From contig NZ_MOLY01000045.1 in the NCBI RefSeq assembly GCF_001956315.1, positions 310,001 to 374,000 on the forward strand: a stretch of DNA of 64,000 nt, given 5' to 3'. Numbering within the stretch: position 1 is the stretch's first letter; each line of letters begins with the position of its first letter. Positions 18,338 through 26,307 of the stretch are shown piece by piece. The notes beneath the pieces were generated by a model. The model worked only from the letters and a program-made list of their open reading frames with translations, did not search any database and was not told where the DNA came from. Both the position numbers and the translations under genes were made by a program. Source of the DNA: Sphingomonas montana (GTDB taxonomy: Bacteria > Pseudomonadota > Alphaproteobacteria > Sphingomonadales > Sphingomonadaceae).

Positions 18338-18697
18338 ATGACTATCGAAACCACCGACCGCTTGGCACCACGCTACGACGCGAACGGCCTCGTCACCGCC
18401 TTCGTCACCGATGCCGCGACCGGCGAACCGCTGATGCTGGCCCACATGAACGCCGATGCGCTGGCCGCCACCATCGCCGGTGGCGAAGCCGTCTTCTGGT
18501 CCCGTTCCCGCGCGCGCCTGTGGCGCAAGGGCGAGGAGTCGGGGAACGTCCTCAAGGTCGTCGAAATCCGCATCGACTGCGACCAGGACGCCCTCTGGCT
18601 CCGCTGCGAGCCGGCCGGGCCGGCGTGCCACATGGGGGCCAGGACCTGCTTCTACCGCCGGGTCGAAGGCGAGCGGTTAGTCGCAGTCCAAGAGTGA
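18338..18697 (+). CDS. hisI: Phosphoribosyl-AMP cyclohydrolase
   Basis: A 119-residue zinc enzyme that opens the purine ring of phosphoribosyl-AMP, the third step of histidine synthesis. [11 protein letters not shown], the tryptophan in AVFWSRSR, the magnesium site DCDQDAL and zinc ligands in [18 protein letters not shown] are all present. The start is the ATG at 18338. The enzyme stands alone and is not fused to the HisE pyrophosphohydrolase found in many bacteria. It is divergent from purF. Confidence 0.95.
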   Translation: MTIETTDRLAPRYDANGLVTAFVTDAATGEPLMLAHMNADALAATIAGGEAVFWSRSRARLWRKGEESGNVLKVVEIRIDCDQDALWLRCEPAGPACHMGARTCFYRRVEGERLVAVQE

Positions 18698-18705
18698 CCA
18701 AAAAG

Positions 18706-18728
18706 CCCTCTCCCCAACGGGGAGAGGG
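18706..18728. repeat. Hairpin CCCTCTCCCC/GGGGAGAGGG after hisI
   Basis: A perfect ten-base stem with loop AAC starting nine bases after the hisI stop. A second, weaker relative lies at 18851-18873 (CCCTCTCC/GGAGAGGG). The only T-run flanks the stem on the minus-strand exit side, where no gene needs terminating. I therefore call it a dispersed repeat that may double as a hisI transcript end. Confidence 0.55.
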
Positions 18729-18905
18729 TTGGGAGAGGGGGAGTGGCTTGCGACAACCAAGCCGCAACAACAACAGCAAGGTTCGCGAAACGCCCAGCCA
18801 CCGGGCCCCACCCGCAACCAACTCACCCCAAGCAAAGCCTCTCTCCCCAACCCTCTCCCCGGAAAGGAGAGGGAGCAAAAAAGGCCCTCCCCTTACGGAA
18901 CCCTT

Positions 18906-18925
18906 TGACGTTGACGTGAACGTCA
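18906..18925. promoter_or_regulatory. Likely MerR-type operator/promoter
   Basis: A 20-base palindrome reading TGACGTT, GACGTG, AACGTCA, with two mismatches around a central ACGT. A TTGACG -35 element overlaps its left end, and a TCATAA-like -10 follows after about 19-20 bases, the over-long spacing typical of MerR promoters. It ends 20 bases before the MerR-family gene, which suggests self-control and control of the acyl-CoA dehydrogenase downstream. Confidence 0.5.
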
Positions 18926-18945
18926 CCCTGTCATAAAGGCCGCGC

Positions 18946-19365
18946 ATGCCCCTGCATGCCGCAATCCACACGCCCGACGTCCACGACCGGGACAGCTTCA
19001 CCATCTCCGACCTGTCGGACGAATTCGGCGTCACCGCCCGCGCACTGCGGTTCTACGAGGACGAAGGCCTGATCGCGCCGCAGCGGATCGGCCTGACCCG
19101 CGTCTATTCGAAGCGCGACCGCGCCCGGCTCGCCTGGATCCTGCGCGGCAAGCGCGTCGGGTTCAGCCTGTCCGACATTCGCGAGATGATCGACCTCTAC
19201 GATATCGGCGACGGACGCGAGACGCAGCGCCACGTCACGATCGAGAAATGCACCGCGCGGATGACGCTGCTGCACCGCCAGCGCGAGGATATCGACGCGG
19301 CCATTCTCGAACTCGAAAATTTCGTCGCCGTGGTGACCGCTGCGGACGAAGCCGCCCACAAATAA
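18946..19365 (+). CDS. MerR-family transcriptional regulator (LiuR-like)
   Basis: A 139-residue MerR regulator. The winged HTH covers about residues 17-85 ([32 protein letters not shown], then [14 protein letters not shown]), and a short coiled-coil dimer helix ends the protein. The pattern fits the LiuR-like regulators that proteobacteria use for branched-chain amino acid and fatty acid breakdown. A 20-base dyad lies 20 bases upstream, and an acyl-CoA dehydrogenase starts 17 bases downstream, so both probably form one self-regulated operon. AAAGG precedes the ATG. Confidence 0.88.
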   Translation: MPLHAAIHTPDVHDRDSFTISDLSDEFGVTARALRFYEDEGLIAPQRIGLTRVYSKRDRARLAWILRGKRVGFSLSDIREMIDLYDIGDGRETQRHVTIEKCTARMTLLHRQREDIDAAILELENFVAVVTAADEAAHK

Positions 19366-19382
19366 CGTCTTGGGAGAGACCG

Positions 19383-21176
19383 ATGCCGACCTATACCGCG
19401 CCGGTGCGCGACACCCGCTACGTCCTCGATGCGATCCTCGGTCTCGAACATTACGGCAACCTGCCGGGGTTCGAAAATGCCACCCCCGACATGGTCGAAG
19501 CTGTCCTGACCGAAGGCGCGCGGTTCTGCGAGGAAGTCCTGTTCCCGCTCAACCAGTCCGGCGACCATGAAGGGTGCACCCGCCACGCCGACGGCAGCGT
19601 GACCACGCCCAAGGGCTTCAAGGAAGCCTATGCCAAGTTCGTCGAAGGCGGCTGGGCGACGCTGGGCGGCATCGAACGGTTCGGCGGACAGGGCCTGCCC
19701 CACGTCGTGTCGACCGCGTTCGAGGAATATCTGATCTCCGCCAACATGGCATTCGGCATGTATAACGGGCTCACCATGGGCGCCACCGCCGCCATCCTGG
19801 CCAAGGGTTCGGACGAGCAGCAGGCCACCTATGCGCCCAAGATGATCTCGGGCGAATGGGGCGGCACCATGAACCTGACCGAACCGCATTGCGGCACCGA
19901 CCTTGGCCTCATCCGCACCAAGGCCGCGCGCAACGCGGACGGCAGCTTCTCGTTGACCGGTACGAAAATCTTCATCTCGTCGGGCGAACATGACCTGACG
20001 TCGAACATCATCCACCTCGTCCTCGCCAAGATCGAGGGTGCGCCGGACAATGTGAAGGGCATCTCGCTCTTCATCGTGCCCAAGTTCCTGCTCGATGCGG
20101 ACGGCAACGCCGGCGCCCGCAACGGCGTCGTCTGCGGCTCGATCGAGGAGAAGATGGGCATCCACGGCAACTCGACCTGCGTCATGAACTATGACGGGGC
20201 GACCGGCTATCTGGTGGGCGACGAGAATAAGGGCCTCGCCGCGATGTTCATCATGATGAACGCCGCACGGCTCGGTGTCGGCCTCCAGGGTCTGTCGATC
20301 GGCGAGGTCGCATATCAGAACGCCGTCGCCTACGCCAAGGACCGCCGCCAGGGCCGCGCGCTCACCGGCCCCGCCGACCTCGACCAGAAGGCCGACACGC
20401 TGTTCGTCCACCCGGACGTGCGCCGCATGCTGATGGACGCCAAGTCCAAGCTCGAGGGCGCGCGCGCGCTCTGCCTCTGGGGCGCGCTCCAGGTCGATCT
20501 GGCGCACCGCGCCGCGACCGAGGAGGACCGCACCGCCGCCAACGACCTGATCTCCCTGCTCACCCCGGTCATCAAGGGCTATGTGACCGACCTGGGCTAT
20601 GAGATCGCGACGAACGCGCAGCAGGTTTACGGCGGCCACGGCTACATCCGCGAATGGGGGATGGAGCAATATGTCCGCGACGCCCGCATCGCGCAGATCT
20701 ACGAAGGCACCAACGGGGTGCAGGCGATGGACCTCGTCGGCCGCAAGATCGGCCAGAATGGCGGTCGTGCGCTGATGGCGCTGGCCCAGGCCATCGGTGC
20801 CGACATCGCGGCGGCCAAGGCCGATCCCGCCACCGCCGACTATGCCGGCCGGCTGGAAAAGGCGGCGGGCGACCTGCAGACCGCGTCGATGTGGCTGATG
20901 CAGAACGGCATGGCGAACCCCAACAACGCCGGGGCCGCCGCCTACCCCTACATGACCATGATGGGCGTCGTGACGCTCGGCTGGATGTGGCTGAAGATGG
21001 TGCGCGCCTCCACTGCGGCGATCGCGGCGGGCGACGGGGATCGGACCTTCCATGAGGCCAAGCTCGTCACCGCCCGCTTCTATGCGGAGCGCGTCCTGCC
21101 TGATACGGGGAGCCTGCGGCGCAAGATCGAAGGCGGCGCGGACGCGATCATGGCGTTGCCGGTGGAGGCTTTCTGA
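19383..21176 (+). CDS. Acyl-CoA dehydrogenase, long (about 600-residue) type
   Basis: A 597-residue acyl-CoA dehydrogenase of the large class. It has an extra N-terminal helix ([17 protein letters not shown]) and an extended C-terminal domain ending in [14 protein letters not shown]. The flavin segment is [18 protein letters not shown], and the catalytic-region motif is [17 protein letters not shown]. It introduces the first double bond in beta-oxidation of medium to long acyl-CoA. ATG 19383 has GGGAGA upstream. It follows the MerR gene by 17 bases and overlaps the next gene by one base, so the three form an operon. Confidence 0.94.
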   Translation: MPTYTAPVRDTRYVLDAILGLEHYGNLPGFENATPDMVEAVLTEGARFCEEVLFPLNQSGDHEGCTRHADGSVTTPKGFKEAYAKFVEGGWATLGGIERFGGQGLPHVVSTAFEEYLISANMAFGMYNGLTMGATAAILAKGSDEQQATYAPKMISGEWGGTMNLTEPHCGTDLGLIRTKAARNADGSFSLTGTKIFISSGEHDLTSNIIHLVLAKIEGAPDNVKGISLFIVPKFLLDADGNAGARNGVVCGSIEEKMGIHGNSTCVMNYDGATGYLVGDENKGLAAMFIMMNAARLGVGLQGLSIGEVAYQNAVAYAKDRRQGRALTGPADLDQKADTLFVHPDVRRMLMDAKSKLEGARALCLWGALQVDLAHRAATEEDRTAANDLISLLTPVIKGYVTDLGYEIATNAQQVYGGHGYIREWGMEQYVRDARIAQIYEGTNGVQAMDLVGRKIGQNGGRALMALAQAIGADIAAAKADPATADYAGRLEKAAGDLQTASMWLMQNGMANPNNAGAAAYPYMTMMGVVTLGWMWLKMVRASTAAIAAGDGDRTFHEAKLVTARFYAERVLPDTGSLRRKIEGGADAIMALPVEAF

Positions 21177-21691
21177 TGTTCGCAGCGGTGACCGGTTTCA
21201 TGCTCCTGCTGCAACCGGTCGCCGCGCCACCCTCGTCGACGCCGGCACCCGACGCCCCGGCCTTCTCCGCCGCCACGGCCGCCACGCGCGACCTGACACG
21301 CATCGTCGCCGCCTCCGGTCTGCCCGCGCTCGACGGCGATGCGTTCCGCTTCACCGACATTGCGCCCGGCGGTACGGTCGCCACCATCTTCGACGCCCGC
21401 CGCACCGGGGCGGCGTCGCAGCGCACGATCGTGACCCTGTCGTTCCGCGACGGGGCATGGTCCGTCGACACGCGCGAGGCGAAGCGACTGGCCCCGGAAA
21501 CCTTCGACTATATGTCCGGCCGCATCGCGACCGCGATCACCACCGGCGGCCCCGCGACCCCCTGCCCCGACGGCTCCGAGTATCTCAGCGAACGTGCGGC
21601 CGCGGGCACCGTCCGCGCCCTGCCCGGCTGCGGCACCGACCACCCCAACCTGGCCCTCGCCCGCCTCTTCGGCGTCCGCGAGACGCCGTAA
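21176..21691 (+). CDS. Putative exported hypothetical protein
   Basis: A 171-residue protein whose start overlaps the acyl-CoA dehydrogenase stop by one base, so it is translationally coupled. A short hydrophobic leader ([19 protein letters not shown]) and proline/alanine-rich linker suggest export. The body contains FRFTDIAPGGTVATIFDARR and two cysteines (TPCPDG and PGCGT) that could form a disulfide. I recognise no family. Its operon link suggests expression with fatty acid or branched-chain breakdown, but a role cannot be read. Confidence 0.7.
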   Translation: MFAAVTGFMLLLQPVAAPPSSTPAPDAPAFSAATAATRDLTRIVAASGLPALDGDAFRFTDIAPGGTVATIFDARRTGAASQRTIVTLSFRDGAWSVDTREAKRLAPETFDYMSGRIATAITTGGPATPCPDGSEYLSERAAAGTVRALPGCGTDHPNLALARLFGVRETP

Positions 21692-21719
21692 ACGGACTGC
21701 GCTCCGCCTGAAGGCACGC

Positions 21720-21977
21720 AATCGTTGTCATCCGGTCGCGCTCACTGGTGCTACAGGCCCCGTTTAAGCAGGACGGCCGATCTGCGCAAAACCGTAGAAT
21801 CGGCCCGTGAACCGCGCGAAGATTGTCCAGAAGGTCAGTGCGGTCGCAATCAGCAACTCCGCTCACCCCCAGCGCCTCACACTGCATCGCATAACCCCAC
21901 CCCCGCATCGCAGAAGGCAGGATCGCGCCTGCGCAGTTCATCAGGCCGGTTGCTACGAGGCTACGCATAGTCTTCAT
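21720..21977 (-). pseudogene. Possible remnant of a PadR-linked gene
   Basis: Just after the PadR gene and overlapping its stop, a frame begins MKTMRSLVATGLMNCAGAIL and continues with LPSAMRGWGYAMQCEAL. From memory, that pattern (a Trp-Gly pair, then AM and an acid) opens membrane proteins often encoded beside PadR regulators. After about 55 residues the likeness fades and the frame enters unlikely sequence, so it looks truncated. Weak call; it could be a chance frame. Confidence 0.3.
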
Positions 21978-22285
21978 GCCAGCCCCAGCGTTGAGCGAGG
22001 GTTTGGGCTGCTGCTGCAGAATGGCGGATTGCTACGAGCCAGATGCATACCGCTGTCGGTCAGCCTGTAGGCATGGCGAAGCGGCCGTCCGGGCTCTACC
22101 GGCGCCTGCCACTCGGCTTCGAGATAGCCTTGCCTCTCGAGCCGGATCAGTAAGGGATAGAGAGTCCCCGATTTGATGCCGGTCTGCCGACACAAATCAT
22201 ATCCGTGACACCACCGGCTGCCGGCTTCCGCCATGAGGGCCAACAGCGTTCGGGCAGACGGGGAAAGGGCTCTTTCACGCGACAT
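21974..22285 (-). CDS. PadR-family transcriptional regulator
   Basis: A 103-residue regulator with the PadR winged helix: LALMAEAGSRWCHGYDLCRQTGIKSGTLYPLLIRLERQGYLEAEW, then RHAYRLTDSGMHLA. It is short because the C-terminal dimer helix is nearly absent, as in the minimal PadR group. The start at 22285 has no Shine-Dalgarno. The promoter lies so close that the message may begin at or near the ATG. The gene downstream on the same strand looks decayed, so its regulatory target may be lost or elsewhere. Confidence 0.85.
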   Translation of the reverse strand: MSRERALSPSARTLLALMAEAGSRWCHGYDLCRQTGIKSGTLYPLLIRLERQGYLEAEWQAPVEPGRPLRHAYRLTDSGMHLARSNPPFCSSSPNPRSTLGLA

Positions 22286-22290
22286 GAACT

Positions 22291-22320
22291 TTATATCTAC
22301 CTATATAGAGAAATAGTCAA
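22291..22320 (-). promoter_or_regulatory. Promoter of the PadR gene with dyad in spacer
   Basis: On the minus strand, TTGACT (22320-22315) is followed after 17 bases by GATATA (22297-22292), in a clearly AT-rich island. Transcription would start about at the PadR ATG, implying a leaderless message. TCTA/TAGA separated by six bases at 22296-22309 could be the PadR self-repression site. Confidence 0.5.
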
Positions 22321-22697
22321 CGGAGCGATCCGCGCCAAGGATGATGCTTGCCGTGCGCTGCGATCGACTGCTTCCGCCCGCCGAGCGAACCTTGGTCGAG
22401 AACGTCGATACAGATTCGGAATGTCCCGAGGGCGTTCGCGTTGGCGGTTCAGCGCCGTCAATCCATTCCAGGCAATATCGACCGGCAAACGCGGCCAGGT
22501 GGGAACCTTCGGCAGAATTTGTCCCGGAACGTACGGCGGCTCGCGGTGCGCGACTGTCGTCAGCCGTAGTATCCGACATGCCGCGGACCGATCTGTTCCG
22601 CGCTTTTGCAACCAACCTGTCGCCCCGACGACGCGATGCCCTTGCCATGCTCCCCGCGCGGGCCGACATCGGCGGCAACGATAAACAGGAGAGCGAC
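22321..22697. other. Intergenic stretch with no gene seen
   Basis: 377 bases between the PadR promoter and mmsB. All six frames give only short, arginine- or proline-rich frames without start signals. I see no repeat, RNA gene or clear palindrome here. Confidence 0.5.
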
Positions 22698-23588
22698 ATG
22701 GCGACGATCGGCTTCATCGGCCTTGGCAATATGGGCGGCGGCATGGCCGCGAACCTGGTGAACACGGGCCACGCCGTCCACGCGTTCGACCTGTCCGGCG
22801 CGGCGCTGGCACGGGCGCGGGACGCCGGTTGCCTGCCCGCTGCCTCCGCCCGCGCGGCGGTTGCCGATGCGGACGTGGTCGTCACCATGCTGCCCGCCGG
22901 TCGCCATGTCCGCGCCGTGTATGAAGACGACGTGTTCGGCGCGGTGCCGGCCGGCGCGTTGCTGATCGACTGTTCCACCATCGACGGCGCGACTGCGGTC
23001 GCGGTCGCCACGCTGGCCGCGGAACGGGGCTACCGCATGGTCGACGCGCCCGTGTCGGGCGGGATCGCGGCGGCCGGCGCCGGCACGCTCACCTTCATGG
23101 TCGGCGGCGATCCGGCCGCCTTTGCCGCCGCCGAACCTATTTTGTCCGCGATGGGCAAGACGGTGATCCACGCCGGTGCCGCCGGTGCGGGCCAGGCGGC
23201 CAAGATCTGCAACAACATGCTGCTCGGCGCCACGATGGTCGCGACGTGCGAGGCGTTCCTGCTTGCCGAAAAGCTCGGTCTCGACCTCGCCACCTTCTAC
23301 GCCATTTCGTCCAAGGCATCGGGGCAGAGCTGGTCCATGACCACCTATTGTCCGGTCCCCGGCGTCGGCCCGGAAACCCCCGCCGACCGCGACTATCAGG
23401 GCGGTTTCGCCAGCGCGCTGATGCTGAAGGACCTGAAACTGGCGCTGGAGGCCGCACAGGCCGCCGACGCCAGCGTGCCGATGGCCGCCACCGCCGGCGC
23501 GCTGTACCAGGCGCTCGCCAACGCCGGCGACGGCGGGCGGGACTTTTCCTCCATGATCCGGTTCCTCGACGGCAGGACCGGCGATTGA
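22698..23588 (+). CDS. mmsB: 3-hydroxyisobutyrate dehydrogenase
   Basis: A 296-residue beta-hydroxyacid dehydrogenase that oxidises 3-hydroxyisobutyrate to methylmalonate semialdehyde with NAD. The Rossmann motif is GFIGLGNMGGGMAANL at the N-terminus, the substrate segment is DAPVSGGIAAAGAGTLTFMVGG, and the catalytic lysine is K169 in GQAAKICNN. ATG 22698 is preceded by AGGAGA. It supplies the substrate of MmsA but lies about 10 kb away from mmsA, so the valine pathway is split here into at least two transcription units. Confidence 0.95.
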   Translation: MATIGFIGLGNMGGGMAANLVNTGHAVHAFDLSGAALARARDAGCLPAASARAAVADADVVVTMLPAGRHVRAVYEDDVFGAVPAGALLIDCSTIDGATAVAVATLAAERGYRMVDAPVSGGIAAAGAGTLTFMVGGDPAAFAAAEPILSAMGKTVIHAGAAGAGQAAKICNNMLLGATMVATCEAFLLAEKLGLDLATFYAISSKASGQSWSMTTYCPVPGVGPETPADRDYQGGFASALMLKDLKLALEAAQAADASVPMAATAGALYQALANAGDGGRDFSSMIRFLDGRTGD

Positions 23589-23643
23589 TCCACCGCGCCG
23601 GCCGGGCTGGTCAGACCTGCCCCGTCCGCGCTATCGCGGCATC

Positions 23644-24066
23644 ATGATCCCCACCACCCGCGCCGTCACCGCCCGCAGCTTCGAAACCGCCATCGCGCTG
23701 GCGGTCACCGTGGCGGACGAGACCGGCGAAGCGGCGATCATGCTGTTCGACGATATCGCGGTGCAGGTCGATCCCGGCGACAGCAACACGACCGTGGCGC
23801 GCAACCACGACGCCATCCGCGCGCTCGTCGCCGCCCGCCTGCTGCACCGCCCGCTGCTGTCCGAACGTGCGCCGGCGCTCGGCGACGTGATCGAAACCGT
23901 CGACGACGATCACGCCACCCGCATCCCGCGCGGCACGGCCGGGATCGTCACCGATCTGGTCGGCGGCATCGGCACCGCGCCGCTCGTCAACCTGGTCGTC
24001 CGGTTCGCGCGCCGGACGGTCGATTATGCGCATGCCGATCTGCACACGCTGCGCCACCTGCGCTGA
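23644..24066 (+). CDS. Hypothetical protein
   Basis: A 140-residue protein with GC-rich third positions and no frame of equal quality opposite. It starts MIPTTRAVTARSFETAIALAV and contains a glycine-containing hydrophobic run (RIPRGTAGIVTDLVGGIGTAPLVNLVVRFARR) near the end, but no signal peptide. No ribosome site is obvious and I know no family. It follows mmsB by 55 bases and could be co-transcribed. Confidence 0.55.
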   Translation: MIPTTRAVTARSFETAIALAVTVADETGEAAIMLFDDIAVQVDPGDSNTTVARNHDAIRALVAARLLHRPLLSERAPALGDVIETVDDDHATRIPRGTAGIVTDLVGGIGTAPLVNLVVRFARRTVDYAHADLHTLRHLR

Positions 24067-24096
24067 CGCCGCCCGCCCGCGCACATCACGTCCTGA

Positions 24097-24312
24097 TCAG
24101 GGCACCAGCGTCAGCAAGCCCGCCACCGCAACCGCGCCCAGCACGATCCCGGTCGCCAGCATCGCGAGGAACGGATCGTTCCGGACCGGACATCCGCAGC
24201 GGCAGGCCTGCATGTACATCATGTCGTGCGACCCGGGCGAACAGACCATGCCCATATTGTCGCACGCCGGACAGGGGCCACGCCCGGTCCGCGGTTCGTT
24301 TCGGTTCGACAT
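24097..24312 (-). CDS. Small membrane protein with cysteine-rich head
   Basis: A 71-residue protein. Its first 45 residues hold six cysteines in zinc-ribbon-like spacing (CPAC, VC, CRCGC), followed by one hydrophobic helix (LAMLATGIVLGAVAVAGLL) at the C-terminus. Start 24312 is favoured over 24318 because GGGAGG lies six bases upstream. Such a head could bind zinc on one face of the membrane. No family recognised. It faces the hypothetical at 23644 and follows the prenyltransferase operon on the same strand without obvious coupling. Confidence 0.6.
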   Translation of the reverse strand: MSNRNEPRTGRGPCPACDNMGMVCSPGSHDMMYMQACRCGCPVRNDPFLAMLATGIVLGAVAVAGLLTLVP

Positions 24313-24395
24313 CCTCATCCTCCCGTCGTTGCGGTCAGATGACGATCGTATGACAGGTCGAACGCCGGCTCAATCCGCGAAATGGCGGACGGATG

Positions 24396-25835
24396 TCAGG
24401 CCAGCGGCAGGGCATCCGCCAGGATCGGCAGGAACTTCGCCGCCAGCAGGATCGCCGCCACCAGCCCGGCCACGACCAGGCTCTTGCGGTCGGTCAGCGC
24501 GAAGGCGACCGGATCGCTGTCCACCTCGCCGCGCCGCCCCATCATCCAGATCCGGTTGAGCCAGTACAGCAGCGGCAACGGCAGCAGCCAGAGCAGGACC
24601 GGGCTGGCATAGCTGTGCCCGCGCCCCATCGCTTCCGCGAACAGCGCCAGGACCAGGACGGACACCATCCCCGCCCCCACCCCGTTCATCGCCACGATCC
24701 CCTCGTCCCCGGGCACATAGCCGCGCCCGCTCAACAGTTCGTGGCTGTCGCGCGTACTGCCGCGGAGCTCGACATAGCGCTTCAGATACCCGAGACTCAG
24801 GAACAGGAAGATAGAGAACAGCAGCAGCCAGACCGATACCGGCACCGCGATCGCCGCGGCCCCCGCGATGATCCGGATCGTGTAGAGGCACGCCAGCGTC
24901 AGCACGTCGGCGATCATCGCCGCCTTCAACCGGAAACTATAGGCCAGCGTCAGCCCGCAATAGCCGGCCAGCGCCGCGAACCCCGCCGGACCCAGCAGCG
25001 CCGCGCCGGCGCCCAGCCCGGCCACCGTGCCGATCACCGCCGCGACCAGTGCCGCCGGCACGGTCAGCGTCCCCGCCGCGATCGGCCGGTGCCGCTTGCG
25101 CGCGTGGGCGCGGTCCGCATCGATATCGAGCACGTCGTTGACCAGGTAGATGCTCGACGCGATCAGCGACAGACAGGCAAAGGCGATCAGCGCGTTCGCG
25201 ATCTCCGCCACCTGCGTCAGCCGGCCGGACGTGACGAGCGGCACGAACACCAGCGCGTTCTTCGCCCACTGGTGCGGCCGCGCCGCCTTGGCCAACGCGC
25301 GCCACCGCCCGGCCGGCGTCGCGAGCCGCACCTCCCCCGCCACGCCGGTGTCGACCCCGACGGTATAGGCGACGCGTGCCGCCTGCCACAGCGGACGGTC
25401 GGCCGGCGCATCGCCGACATAGTCGAACGGCGCCCCGCCCAGATGCGCCCGGATCGCGGCCAGCTTCGCGCCGCCCTTCAGGTTGCGTCGCCGGCTGCTC
25501 GCCAGCACCGCGTCGAACGACCCCACCGCCGCCGCCACGCGCCGCGCCGTGCGCCAGTGCGCGGCGGTCGCCAGGATCACCGGCCGCCCCGCCGCCCGCG
25601 CGTCCGCGATCAGTGCGATCACCTCGTCGCGATAGGCGAGCGTGGACGCATCCGGCGGCACGCGGCGGGCCAGCCAGGTCTTGGTCGCCGCGGCCCCGCG
25701 TGCCAGGCAGCGGACAAGCCCGCCCGGCGCGCCCTGCCGCACCGCCTTCACCAGGGCCTCGACCGCCACGTCCCCGCGGATCAGCGTATTGTCCAGGTCG
25801 ACGACCAGCGGCACGCCGTCCGCGCTGGAAATCAT
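24396..25835 (-). CDS. HAD-phosphatase / UbiA prenyltransferase fusion
   Basis: A 479-residue two-domain protein. Residues 1 to about 185 are a haloacid-dehalogenase phosphatase (PLVVDLDNTLI with catalytic D13 and D15; FDYVGDAPADRPLW). The rest is a UbiA-type membrane prenyltransferase with the magnesium motif NDVLDIDADRAHARKRHRP. This fusion resembles decaprenylphosphoryl-5-phosphoribose synthases, which attach phosphoribose to a polyprenyl phosphate; the HAD part would then remove the phosphate. The start at 25835 shares an ATGA overlap with the SMR gene before it and has GGAG upstream. The neighbours support a lipid-linked pentose pathway. Confidence 0.88.
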   Translation of the reverse strand: MISSADGVPLVVDLDNTLIRGDVAVEALVKAVRQGAPGGLVRCLARGAAATKTWLARRVPPDASTLAYRDEVIALIADARAAGRPVILATAAHWRTARRVAAAVGSFDAVLASSRRRNLKGGAKLAAIRAHLGGAPFDYVGDAPADRPLWQAARVAYTVGVDTGVAGEVRLATPAGRWRALAKAARPHQWAKNALVFVPLVTSGRLTQVAEIANALIAFACLSLIASSIYLVNDVLDIDADRAHARKRHRPIAAGTLTVPAALVAAVIGTVAGLGAGAALLGPAGFAALAGYCGLTLAYSFRLKAAMIADVLTLACLYTIRIIAGAAAIAVPVSVWLLLFSIFLFLSLGYLKRYVELRGSTRDSHELLSGRGYVPGDEGIVAMNGVGAGMVSVLVLALFAEAMGRGHSYASPVLLWLLPLPLLYWLNRIWMMGRRGEVDSDPVAFALTDRKSLVVAGLVAAILLAAKFLPILADALPLA

Positions 25836-26194
25836 GCCGCACTCCGCGCGACGCAGACGCACCCCACCGCGATCAGCAGCGTCCCGAACACCCGCGCGAC
25901 ATTTAGCTGCTCGCCCAGCGCCAGCACCCCGAACAGCATCGTCAGGACGAACCCGATGCCGACGAACGGATACGCCATGCTCAGCGGCAGGCGCGACAGC
26001 ACGAACAGCCAGACGAACGCCCCAAGCCCGTACAGCGCGAACCCCGCGATCACGAGCGGCGACGTGACGAACGCCCGCCCCGCATCGAACGCACCGGTCG
26101 CGCGCACGCCCTGCACGCCCAGCTTCAGCAGCAGCTGCGCCACCGCGGACATCGATACGCTGAGCAGGATCAGCAGCAGGGAATTGGCTCGCAT
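25832..26194 (-). CDS. SMR/EamA-type transporter, lipid-linked sugar flippase-like
   Basis: A 120-residue protein with four transmembrane helices, resembling the ArnE/ArnF half-flippases of the small multidrug resistance family (LSRLPLSMAYPFVGIGFVLTML). Its stop overlaps the start of the HAD-UbiA gene, so the two are coupled. The likely role is to move the polyprenyl-phosphate-linked sugar made by the next gene product across the inner membrane. A plain cation/drug exporter is possible but fits the context less well. Confidence 0.8.
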   Translation of the reverse strand: MRANSLLLILLSVSMSAVAQLLLKLGVQGVRATGAFDAGRAFVTSPLVIAGFALYGLGAFVWLFVLSRLPLSMAYPFVGIGFVLTMLFGVLALGEQLNVARVFGTLLIAVGCVCVARSAA

Positions 26195-26307
26195 CGCATG
26201 CTCCGTCGTCGCAGGCCCGCTTTGCCCGTCAGGGTTTAAGCATTTATCTACGCGCAGGCTGGATAGCGAATGAATCGGCGGCCATGCGGTCCGGCCAGGG
26301 GGTGGGC

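Noticed and set aside
18706-18728. Rho-independent terminator of hisI
   Set aside because: A strong stem, but the T-run lies on the wrong side for plus-strand transcription, so I list it as a repeat.
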